A stretch of 64,000 nt of DNA from Bacteriovorax sp. PP10 (GTDB taxonomy: Bacteria > Bdellovibrionota > Bacteriovoracia > Bacteriovoracales > Bacteriovoracaceae), in NCBI RefSeq assembly GCF_035013165.1, contig NZ_JAYGJQ010000002.1, positions 1,550,001 through 1,614,000 on the forward strand. Reading direction: 5' to 3'. Positions within the stretch are counted from its first letter, which is position 1. The number at the start of each line of letters is the position of its first letter. Shown piece after piece: positions 7,808 to 15,125 of this stretch. The notes beneath the pieces are model-generated. The model was not told the DNA's origin. It worked only from the letters and a program-made list of their open reading frames with translations, and did not search any database. A program made the position numbers and the translations under genes.

Positions 7808-9142
7808 ATGAGAGAATCAGTATCAGCAGTATTTACGACAGAAGACCAAATCTTTTTTATCAAGAGACAAAACTACTTAGCAGTTTTTCCTGGATACTAT
7901 GCCACACCAGGTGGAAAGGTAGACCAGAGTGACAACACAGAAGCACTACCGGGTGATATCTGGCCTGCTCACATTAAGCCGCAAATTTTGCACGCGCTTA
8001 TCAGAGAAGTAAAAGAAGAATTAAACTACGATCTTTTGGAAGCAATCGCTAAAGGCGAAGTCTTGCGTATTGATGATATCGGTCTGGCCATCACTCCAGA
8101 ATTCAATCCTTATAGATTTAAAAATTATTATATTAAGATCATGCTTAAGAAACCTCACGAATTTGATATTGATCTTAACGAAGTTGAGTTCGGCGAATGG
8201 AATACTCCAGCAAACTTAATTGAAAGATATAGAGCAGGCCATGTGTTAGCTGTACCTCCAGCTGTGACACTGCTTAAAACGTTTGCAGAAAATCCACAGC
8301 ACGCAACGCCGATTGAAATGACTCTGCCTCACGATCCGGAAACGGAAGTGCCTATGATTGAATCAATCTATGGTGTCCGTCAGTACTTACCGCTGTCGCA
8401 TACATTCCCTCCGGCCAATAGAACCAACTCTTTTATCATCGGCGATGACGATCAAGTGAAGTATCTCATTGATCCATCTCCAAGAGATGAGGCCGAGCTT
8501 GAGAAATTTATTAAGTCAGTTTCGAAAGTCGGTTTTGATAGAATTTTTATCACTCACCATCACCCTGATCATTATGAGTTTTCTCGCGACATCGCTTTAA
8601 GATTCAAAGTGCCCATGGAGATGAGTCAGTTTACTTACACAATCATCGGTGCTGAGTATTTTAAAGGAATCGAAATCACTCTTCGCAAAGAAGGTGATGT
8701 GATCACAAAAAGTTTAGGCCACGACGTTCGCGTCTATGAAGTACCAGGTCACGATGAAGGGCAACTTGCTCTTGCTCCAGATAACATGAGTTGGTTTTTA
8801 GTAGGGGACCTTATCCAAACAATCGGAACGGTTGTGATTGGTGGACCTGAAGGAGATATGCAGAAATATTTCCATTCATTAAACAGAGTGATTGATTTAA
8901 ATCCTAAAAATCTTATTCCAAGTCACGGGATCATTATTGGTGGGACAAATAAACTTGTTCAAACTCTAAAACACCGTCAAGAGCGTGAAGATCAAATTAA
9001 AGAACTACTAGGTTTGGGAAGAAGCTTGAACGAAATCCTGGAAGTCATTTACGTGGGCCTTAAGCCCGAGCTCCTACCGTATGCAATGAAGACGATAGAA
9101 GCTCATATCACTAAAATTAATAACGAAGCCAAGATCCCTTAA
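7808..9142 (+). CDS. NUDIX domain fused to metallo-beta-lactamase-fold hydrolase
   Basis: The product is 444 residues. The N-terminal part (about 1-165) is a NUDIX-like domain: an FPGYYATPGGKV strand-loop, then REVKEEL, the catalytic helix core. The spacing between the GG and REVKEEL is about 20 residues longer than in the standard NUDIX box. From about 190 to 444 is a metallo-beta-lactamase fold with the metal-binding motif HHHPDH at about residue 250 and later GHDEGQ and SHG motifs. The substrate is unknown; NUDIX acts on nucleoside-diphosphate-X compounds and the second domain could cleave ester or phosphodiester bonds. No Shine-Dalgarno is visible before ATG 7808, which lies in a short hairpin (TTCTCTC-TAT-GAGAGAA). 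The gene converges on acetyl-CoA synthetase with no gap. Confidence 0.85.
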   Translation: MRESVSAVFTTEDQIFFIKRQNYLAVFPGYYATPGGKVDQSDNTEALPGDIWPAHIKPQILHALIREVKEELNYDLLEAIAKGEVLRIDDIGLAITPEFNPYRFKNYYIKIMLKKPHEFDIDLNEVEFGEWNTPANLIERYRAGHVLAVPPAVTLLKTFAENPQHATPIEMTLPHDPETEVPMIESIYGVRQYLPLSHTFPPANRTNSFIIGDDDQVKYLIDPSPRDEAELEKFIKSVSKVGFDRIFITHHHPDHYEFSRDIALRFKVPMEMSQFTYTIIGAEYFKGIEITLRKEGDVITKSLGHDVRVYEVPGHDEGQLALAPDNMSWFLVGDLIQTIGTVVIGGPEGDMQKYFHSLNRVIDLNPKNLIPSHGIIIGGTNKLVQTLKHRQEREDQIKELLGLGRSLNEILEVIYVGLKPELLPYAMKTIEAHITKINNEAKIP

Positions 9143-11008
9143 TTAACTAAAACTCTTTTTTTCTGCGATAAGTTTCTCAACGATTTCTGGATTCAGAAGC
9201 GTTGAGATGTCGCCGATATTTTCCAGGTCATTTTCTACGATCTTTCTTAAAATCCTTCTCATGATTTTTCCCGAACGAGTTTTTGGAAGACCCTCTGTCA
9301 CTTGAATTAAATCCGGCTTGGCAATTGGCCCGATAATTTTTTGAACAATATCTTTAATCTCTTTTTCAAGTTCAGCTGGATCACGCTTAGTATTCGTTGG
9401 AATAACGAAAGCGTAAAGGCCTTGACCTTTTACCGGGTGAGGAAGTCCAACAACGGCACTTTCTACAATGTCAGGATGCTCGTTGATGGCATCTTCTACT
9501 TCTGCTGTTCCAATTCTGTGTCCTGAAACGTTGATAACATCATCCACACGTCCAGTGATTCTAAAGTATCCGTCAGCATCTCGTTTTGCACCATCACCTG
9601 TGAAGTAGTATCCAGGGTATGTTGAAAAATAAGTTTGAATGAATCTTTCGTGGTCGCCATAAATAGTGCGGGCAAGTGAAGGCCATGGAGCTCTTATGCA
9701 AAGATTTCCACTCGCGACCATCTCTGTGATGATAGTGCCTTTTTCATCCATAAGAATTGGATCAATTCCAGGAAGTGGGAGAGTGGCGTGACTTGGTTTT
9801 AATTTCGTAATTCCAGCAATAGGTGAAATCATAATCCCACCAGTTTCTGTCTGCCACCAGGTATCGACAATCGGACAGCGGCCTTTACCAACATATTTAT
9901 CGTACCAGTGCCATGCTTCTTCATTGATGGGTTCACCAACTGAACCTAAAACTTTAAGAGTTGGCATTTTATATTTTTCTGGAATTTCGTGACCAAATTT
10001 TTCCAGAGCTCTGATTGCTGTTGGAGCAGTGTAGAGATGAGTGATTTTATGTTTCTCAATAATCTGCCATAGGCGATCAGCGTTCGGATAAGTAGGAACT
10101 CCTTCGAACATAACTGTCGTTGCACCATTTAATAGCGGCCCATAAGTCAGGTAGCTGTGTCCTGTAACCCAGCCGATGTCGGCCGTGCAAAAGAAAATAT
10201 CATTTTCTTTATATTGAAATACATCTTTAAAACTTTTCCCAACATGAACCATATAACCAGCAGTCGTATGAACTAGTCCTTTTGGTTTTCCGGTTGATCC
10301 TGAAGTATAAAGAATAAAAAGTGGGTCTTCTGATTTTACGGGAGTCGCCGGGCAGTGAAGTTCAGCACCTTTAATCAAAGCATCGTAATAATAATCACGG
10401 CCTTCTTTCATTGTGATTTTTTGATGAGTTCTCTTCACAACTAAAACAGTCTTAACAAAGTCCAATCCTTCAACGGCTTCATCGACCATGTCTTTTAGTG
10501 GCGTGGTTTTATCACCTCTATAAGCTCCATCATGAGTGACAACCATTTTAGCATTCGAGTCTTCCAAGCGTCCACGAAGCGATAGAGGAGAAAATCCTCC
10601 AAAGACAACAGTATGGATGGCCCCGATTCTCGCACACGCTAAAATCCCTATCATAAGCTCTGGAGTCATTCCCATATAAAAGCTTACGATGTCGCCTTTA
10701 CCAACTCCACGGTTCTTTAAAAGATTCGCAAAACGGCAAACGCTTAAGTGCAATTCACCATAAGTTAAAAAGCTCGAAGGCTCATCTGGATTATTGGGTT
10801 CAAAGATCAACGCTTTTTTCTGGCGGCGGTCTTCAAGGTGTCGATCAAGGCAGTTTTCAGTGATGTTAAGTTCGCCACCATTAAACCATTTCACGTCGGC
10901 CTTAATGAAGTCACCACTAATTAGTGTGTCCCATTTTTTCTTCCACACGAAAGTGTGAGAGAGCTCGCTCCAGTAATTTGCCTGTTCGTCAGTTAATATC
11001 TTCGTCAT
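9143..11008 (-). CDS. acs: Acetyl-CoA synthetase (AMP-forming)
   Basis: The product is 621 residues, slightly short for the family (about 650). It activates acetate to acetyl-CoA through acetyl-AMP. Visible signatures are the AMP-binding loop YTSGSTGKPKG at about residue 236, the WWQTETGG motif, the hinge/adenylate region SGHRIGTAEVE, and the C-terminal lysine motif TRSGKIMRR at about 580, whose Lys is the usual acetylation control site. ATG 11008 is preceded by AGAGG at good spacing. The shorter length comes from the N-terminus. The stop codon abuts that of the convergent NUDIX-hydrolase gene. It probably works with the acetoacetyl-CoA synthetase and HMG-CoA lyase genes in the window to channel acetyl units. 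Confidence 0.93.
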   Translation of the reverse strand: MTKILTDEQANYWSELSHTFVWKKKWDTLISGDFIKADVKWFNGGELNITENCLDRHLEDRRQKKALIFEPNNPDEPSSFLTYGELHLSVCRFANLLKNRGVGKGDIVSFYMGMTPELMIGILACARIGAIHTVVFGGFSPLSLRGRLEDSNAKMVVTHDGAYRGDKTTPLKDMVDEAVEGLDFVKTVLVVKRTHQKITMKEGRDYYYDALIKGAELHCPATPVKSEDPLFILYTSGSTGKPKGLVHTTAGYMVHVGKSFKDVFQYKENDIFFCTADIGWVTGHSYLTYGPLLNGATTVMFEGVPTYPNADRLWQIIEKHKITHLYTAPTAIRALEKFGHEIPEKYKMPTLKVLGSVGEPINEEAWHWYDKYVGKGRCPIVDTWWQTETGGIMISPIAGITKLKPSHATLPLPGIDPILMDEKGTIITEMVASGNLCIRAPWPSLARTIYGDHERFIQTYFSTYPGYYFTGDGAKRDADGYFRITGRVDDVINVSGHRIGTAEVEDAINEHPDIVESAVVGLPHPVKGQGLYAFVIPTNTKRDPAELEKEIKDIVQKIIGPIAKPDLIQVTEGLPKTRSGKIMRRILRKIVENDLENIGDISTLLNPEIVEKLIAEKKSFS

Positions 11009-11031
11009 GTTTACCTCTTATTTATTAAATA

Positions 11032-11061
11032 ATTTTAGATCAATAAAATCGGGTATGACAA
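11032..11061 (-). promoter_or_regulatory. Candidate sigma70-type promoter for acs
   Basis: On the minus strand TTGTCA (11061-11056) and TAAAAT (11037-11032) are separated by 18 bases and lie just upstream of the AGAGG ribosome site of acs. They were found by eye only. Confidence 0.45.
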
Positions 11062-11192
11062 ATTTTAGAGGCACTAATTTTCAGAGGAGATTCTAATAAT
11101 TACCTGTTTTTATAGTCAGAGGGGGGAAACGTAGTTAAATGCTCAAGATTTATCAGAAATACCCGATAAGATTAGTAGGTAGGAGTCTCAAT

Positions 11193-13691
11193 ATGAAGAT
11201 TTTTGTAAATTTAGTCGTACTCGTTGCAGCGTTTATTCCGCCAGCTTTTGCTGCGGAAACCAGTTTTACTTCAGCGGCCGACTCATTAGGACTAGCGCAA
11301 AAACCAGTGACTCTCTTGTTGGATAAATCTTCAACTGAAGGTGTGAAGTTTTCAGAAGCAACTGCAACAGGTTGTAGTCAGAGTATTGATACATTCCAAA
11401 ATAATAAGTTGATTGGATGGGCACAAAGTAATCAAAGTGTTTCAAAATTTTTCACATGTACAGACACAAGAAATATAAATCTTCTTCGCTTTAGTACATC
11501 ATCATGCCAGGAAGCTATCGCTTGCCGAAAAAACGTTTCACAGATGCAGGTGAATTCTGCTGGTGCCGATAAGTTAATGAACGAAATCGTCGCCAAAGAC
11601 TATGCGAAAAATATTCTGGATCAAAACTCTGAAGTGATGGACCGCTTAGAAATCCTAAGACAATTTGCTCAGAAAAAATTTGATATCAAAGGTGATAAAT
11701 GTAATTCACGTTACCAGCCTAAAAAAGGTGGAGTTTGTAATTTAAGTTTATTAGATGAAGTCTTCGTTGATCAACAGGCAAACTGTAAGTTTGGTAATGG
11801 CTGCTTTAGTAAGGGCGAAGCGACTGTTTTAAATTTTAGTAGCTATAAAGAAAAAGAAAAAATACCTAAGGTTGCTTTCGTTATTGAATATAATGAATAC
11901 CGTATTAATGAAAAAGTACAAAAGAGTGTAGACACTGATTCTGCTTATGTAAATGAGCTTGCAGAGCTGGTGACTTCCGAAGAATTTAAAAACGCTAATT
12001 CAGAACAAAAAGGTGACATGTTCCTGGCAAAAATGGAGCTGGGTTCAAGAGACCGTTATAAAGATCCGGTTCTGGCCTATGATTTTGATTCTGTTTCTGA
12101 AAAACCAAAACTTAAAAAAATGTTGAAGTTCAGACAACTGGCTTCAATCTATGAAAATAAAGAACTAACAAAAGAATCTTTTGCATCAAGCTTTAATACA
12201 TTCAGAAAAAGTCGCGCAGAGGCCGTATTAGGGGACTCAAGTTCAAGTTGTACTGAAACGACAGATATTAAAAAAATATGTGAAGACATGACAACACTTT
12301 CTCTTGGAAAAACGCTATCGAAAGACTCTCTTTCAGTTGAGCATCTTTCTTCACGAGATTTAAAAAGTGAAAAAGACTTTGAAAGATTCAAAAGTTTCAT
12401 GGGTGACACTTTCAATGAAAAAGATTACGACACTCTTGTAAATGCCAGAAGATGTTTATCATTCGGATTGGCGAGCGAAGAATACAACGACATGGCCTCT
12501 GATAAAGGACATAAAGGAGCAGGTGGTTTTGGATCTGTTGTCGGAGCAATGGCGGCCGGACCAAGCCAGGATGCAGTTGATAGCACAAGAGAAAAGCTTA
12601 CAAGTTATATTGGAGAAACTCCTTCTGCAAAAAGTGATTCAGCAAAAGCAATCGAGCCAAAACTTGGTGATTCGGCCGAAGTGGATTCGAGTGCGAGCAT
12701 AGATAGTGCTCTGGCAGGGGCCCAGGCCACAAGTTCAAGTTTTGCAAATCAATTCAACCAAAGCTTCACGCCTGGAGCTTATGGAATTGATGAAGACGAT
12801 AAAAAAGATAAAGCTGAAAAGAAAGAAGAAGCCGTAGCAGCGCCAGTTGTTGCTGCTAACAATGCGGCCAATGATACTAAGATGACCGATCTTATGAAGC
12901 GTCTGGCATCAGCTGAAGAAAAAGTTGATAAGATGAAAGCTGCTAACGAAGAAGCAGAAAACAATAGAGTCAAACAAAAGAAAATTGATGAAGAAAATGC
13001 GCTGATCAAAGATCTTAAAGGGCAAATTGCTGACCTGAAGACCGCAAAAGAAAAGAAAGAGTCTTCTGCCGCAGTTGCAGTGGCCGCACCGGTCGTAGAG
13101 CAACAAAAATCTCAGGCAAATAACGTTTACGCTTCTTCATACAGCAATGGTTCTTCAGGTGCCCCTGCAAGACAGGAAGCAGCTCCAAAGGCCGCTGATA
13201 ATTACGATGCAGGAAGAGCGAGCAATTCAGCAACGAACGCCAATTCTTCTTCTGGAAGAAGTGGGATGAACTCTGCGACTCTTACGTCTTCTAATAATGC
13301 CGACAACAAGGTTCTTCCCTCAGGGATCGTTATCACTACAGTTGATGGTATGACGACAGAAAAGGCCACTCAGACTATTTCTAACCGTATCCTGGAACTC
13401 AACGGTACACCTTTTTATATTGAAGAAGGTGGGATGGTTAAAGAGATTATTGCAGTTGTAAAAGATGGTAAGGTTCTTCTTGATGATAAAGGAAACCCTA
13501 TCTATGAAAAAATCGTAAAAGGTAAAGTTGGTGATAAGAAGTTTGCTAAAGCTAAGGAAAAGGGCCGTGTACCGGCTGCGATTACCGATGCAGCGGACTT
13601 GAAACGTGATCAGGAAGAAAAGATGAAGCGTGAGAGAGCTGAGTATCTGAAGCTTAAGAATTTAACTAATGGGATTATTAAATCTAAGTAA
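11193..13691 (+). CDS. Exported Cys-containing protein with coiled coil and low-complexity linker
   Basis: The product is 832 residues from ATG 11193, chosen because GGAG precedes it and the protein then starts with a signal peptide (MKIFVNLVVLVAAF, cleavage after AFA). An upstream ATG at 11139 would bury the signal. The mature N-terminal half contains about 16 Cys, some in pairs, so disulfides are likely. Around residues 540-620 is an Ala/Lys/Glu coiled coil, then a Ser/Asn/Ala-rich linker (about 620-700) and a compact C-terminal domain (about 705-800, IVITTVDGMTTEKA). The same order occurs in the exported protein at 23078-25630, and parts of the N-terminal regions are reminiscent of each other, suggesting distant paralogues. 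No known family is recognised; a periplasmic or surface structural role is inferred. Confidence 0.75.
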   Translation: MKIFVNLVVLVAAFIPPAFAAETSFTSAADSLGLAQKPVTLLLDKSSTEGVKFSEATATGCSQSIDTFQNNKLIGWAQSNQSVSKFFTCTDTRNINLLRFSTSSCQEAIACRKNVSQMQVNSAGADKLMNEIVAKDYAKNILDQNSEVMDRLEILRQFAQKKFDIKGDKCNSRYQPKKGGVCNLSLLDEVFVDQQANCKFGNGCFSKGEATVLNFSSYKEKEKIPKVAFVIEYNEYRINEKVQKSVDTDSAYVNELAELVTSEEFKNANSEQKGDMFLAKMELGSRDRYKDPVLAYDFDSVSEKPKLKKMLKFRQLASIYENKELTKESFASSFNTFRKSRAEAVLGDSSSSCTETTDIKKICEDMTTLSLGKTLSKDSLSVEHLSSRDLKSEKDFERFKSFMGDTFNEKDYDTLVNARRCLSFGLASEEYNDMASDKGHKGAGGFGSVVGAMAAGPSQDAVDSTREKLTSYIGETPSAKSDSAKAIEPKLGDSAEVDSSASIDSALAGAQATSSSFANQFNQSFTPGAYGIDEDDKKDKAEKKEEAVAAPVVAANNAANDTKMTDLMKRLASAEEKVDKMKAANEEAENNRVKQKKIDEENALIKDLKGQIADLKTAKEKKESSAAVAVAAPVVEQQKSQANNVYASSYSNGSSGAPARQEAAPKAADNYDAGRASNSATNANSSSGRSGMNSATLTSSNNADNKVLPSGIVITTVDGMTTEKATQTISNRILELNGTPFYIEEGGMVKEIIAVVKDGKVLLDDKGNPIYEKIVKGKVGDKKFAKAKEKGRVPAAITDAADLKRDQEEKMKRERAEYLKLKNLTNGIIKSK

Positions 13692-13750
13692 GAAGTGAAA
13701 TTCATGAGAATGTTTATTTTTACTTGATGTTGATTACAGTTCTTATGGGA

Positions 13751-13781
13751 TGTGCAGTGATTTATGAAATATCACTGCACA
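13751..13781. terminator. Perfect 11-bp hairpin between converging genes
   Basis: TGTGCAGTGAT (13751-13761) and ATCACTGCACA (13771-13781) pair perfectly around nine bases. There is no T run on either side, so this is a weak or rho-assisted terminator, or an operator-type palindrome, placed between the 11193 gene and the converging minus-strand cluster. Confidence 0.45.
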
Positions 13782-13843
13782 GATTATGGTCAGAATTGTA
13801 GGCAATATGATTCTTCTGTTTTTTTCATATTCTTAGGCCATGT

Positions 13844-14245
13844 TTATTTAATTTCCGATATTAAAGATGATTTAACTTCATACTTCAGAATTGGATATGC
13901 AAGTAAGTACATAAGGACAGCAAGTAAAATCATTCCCAAAGTCCATTTAAGTATTAAAGAATTAGGTACATTGAAAATGCAAAATACATAAAACCCACCA
14001 TAGACTGTAGATATAAAGTACTTTGACCATTTATTAATGAGCACATCAGCTACTACTTGGTCTGAAAATTTACCAAGCTTTATACTATCAATCTTAATGG
14101 CACCATTTAAAATTATTGTACTAAAATTAATTTCATCTTCATATAAAGTTAATTCCTCACCTTGTTCATCTTCAAGCCACATACGAAATCTTCGATTATC
14201 AATTTTTATTTTTTTCAATTTTGGTATTTGATATGTAAATTTCAT
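13844..14245 (-). CDS. Small protein with two C-terminal membrane helices
   Basis: The product is 133 residues. A soluble, charged N-terminal part (about 1-75) precedes two hydrophobic segments (about 78-92 and 100-120), so it is probably an inner-membrane protein. I recognise no family. It is the last minus-strand gene of the cluster headed by the lipoprotein and RHS protein, 132 bases beyond the third small membrane gene. Its ribosome site is weak (GAGAAA). The region is strikingly A+T rich. The overlapping plus-strand frame at 13764-13991 looks like a shadow. Confidence 0.6.
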   Translation of the reverse strand: MKFTYQIPKLKKIKIDNRRFRMWLEDEQGEELTLYEDEINFSTIILNGAIKIDSIKLGKFSDQVVADVLINKWSKYFISTVYGGFYVFCIFNVPNSLILKWTLGMILLAVLMYLLAYPILKYEVKSSLISEIK

Positions 14246-14348
14246 TATTCAATTTCTCGTATGTTCAAGTTTAGCGTTCACCGTTAATTCTTAACCTTGC
14301 ACAAATAGTGAATATGGAAGAAAGAATTGGTGGTAATAATATTTTTTA

Positions 14349-14378
14349 TTATTTTCTAAGGTTTTTTAATTTAAATCC
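14349..14378 (-). pseudogene. Out-of-frame remnant of the shared C-terminal tail
   Basis: Directly after the stop of the 14378-14566 gene, in a different frame, the codons read GFKLKNLRK and then stop. This nearly equals the in-frame tail FKLKNFRKDKK of the paralogue at 14871-15125. The DNA is almost identical over this stretch, so a single-base indel has cut the tail off the third copy. Confidence 0.6.
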
Positions 14379-14566
14379 TACTTCTTTTTTCTGAAAATCA
14401 TAAAATAGAAAAAAAGGGCCATACCAAAAAATACAGCTAGTTTTTGATTCATGGATTCTAAGTACAATGTCCTTCCATATCCTAGTTTAATATCTTTACT
14501 AATTTCAAGTGAACTTAGAATAACTAAAATAAAGGCAGAAAGAATGGAGTATAGGATACTTTTCAT
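14378..14566 (-). CDS. Small two-helix membrane protein, third copy
   Basis: The product is 62 residues from ATG 14566, preceded by GAGAG; an ATG at 14578 lacks a ribosome site. Two hydrophobic helices (about 4-20 and 40-57) flank a roughly 20-residue loop, ending in basic FRKKK. It resembles the two genes upstream in size, loop length and basic tail, and all three follow the RHS gene. The shared C-terminal tail continues after its stop codon in another frame, so this copy seems recently truncated. The function is unknown; by position it could be an immunity protein. Confidence 0.6.
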   Translation of the reverse strand: MKSILYSILSAFILVILSSLEISKDIKLGYGRTLYLESMNQKLAVFFGMALFFYFMIFRKKK

Positions 14567-14586
14567 ATTAGCTCTCATTAATAATT

Positions 14587-14835
14587 TTAAGACTTTTTGT
14601 TTTTGCGAAATTCTTCAGTTTTATCTTCTTTTTTCTTTTTTAAGTATATAGGTCCATTGAAGAAGATATAAAAAGCTATAAAAGAGACGATAAGCGATGT
14701 AATGAATTCAAAAATATTATTTACTCTAATTAAGTCTGCTGTGAACTTTTGCCTAGGAGTAATAAATCCAAAATAAATAAAGAAAGTAAATATTATTGCT
14801 AAAATAGTTGGCGCTATAATTTTTTTGTTTTTCAT
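14587..14835 (-). CDS. Small two-helix membrane protein, second copy
   Basis: The product is 82 residues: helix 1 at about 7-25, a loop, helix 2 at about 42-61, then a Lys/Glu-rich tail (YLKKKKEDKTEEFRKNKKS). The same plan and a similar tail occur in the neighbours at 14871 and 14378, so these look like tandem paralogues. The ribosome site is weak (AAAAGAT). It lies 35 bases after the first copy in a very A+T-rich stretch. No family is recognised; a role as immunity or accessory protein to the upstream RHS protein is an inference from order. Confidence 0.65.
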   Translation of the reverse strand: MKNKKIIAPTILAIIFTFFIYFGFITPRQKFTADLIRVNNIFEFITSLIVSFIAFYIFFNGPIYLKKKKEDKTEEFRKNKKS

Positions 14836-14870
14836 ATCTTTTAAGTATCAAGTAATCACTATTGGATTGA

Positions 14871-15125
14871 TTATTTTTTATCTTTCCTGAAGTTTTTTAA
14901 TTTAAATTCTTCTTCATTTTTCTTTTTATATAGAAGTATATTACCATTTAGTATGAAAAAAAGTAGTCCCCAAAGAATTACAACAAATACGGCTAAGTCA
15001 TGTTTGTTTTTTACAAGTAGTGGTCTTCCCGTCGGAGAGTGCATTGTGAAAAATTCATAATAGCCTAGTAACCCAAAGAATAGAGATATCAAAAATGCAG
15101 TTATTATATTTTTTAAAATTTTCAT
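14871..15125 (-). CDS. Small two-helix membrane protein, first copy, coupled to RHS gene
   Basis: The product is 84 residues: helix 1 at about 6-25, a loop with TGRPLLVKNKHD, helix 2 at about 43-62, then the charged tail FKLKNFRKDKK. Its ATG overlaps the RHS stop codon (TAATG, one shared base), so translation is coupled and the two products are made together. That arrangement is common for effector/immunity pairs, and a double-helix membrane protein is a common immunity form against membrane-active toxins; both points are general knowledge and do not prove function here. Two similar genes follow. Confidence 0.7.
   Translation of the reverse strand: MKILKNIITAFLISLFFGLLGYYEFFTMHSPTGRPLLVKNKHDLAVFVVILWGLLFFILNGNILLYKKKNEEEFKLKNFRKDKK

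Noticed and set aside
13764-13991. Plus-strand 75-residue frame
   Set aside because: It starts inside an inverted repeat, lacks a ribosome site and runs opposite to a more protein-like two-helix gene.
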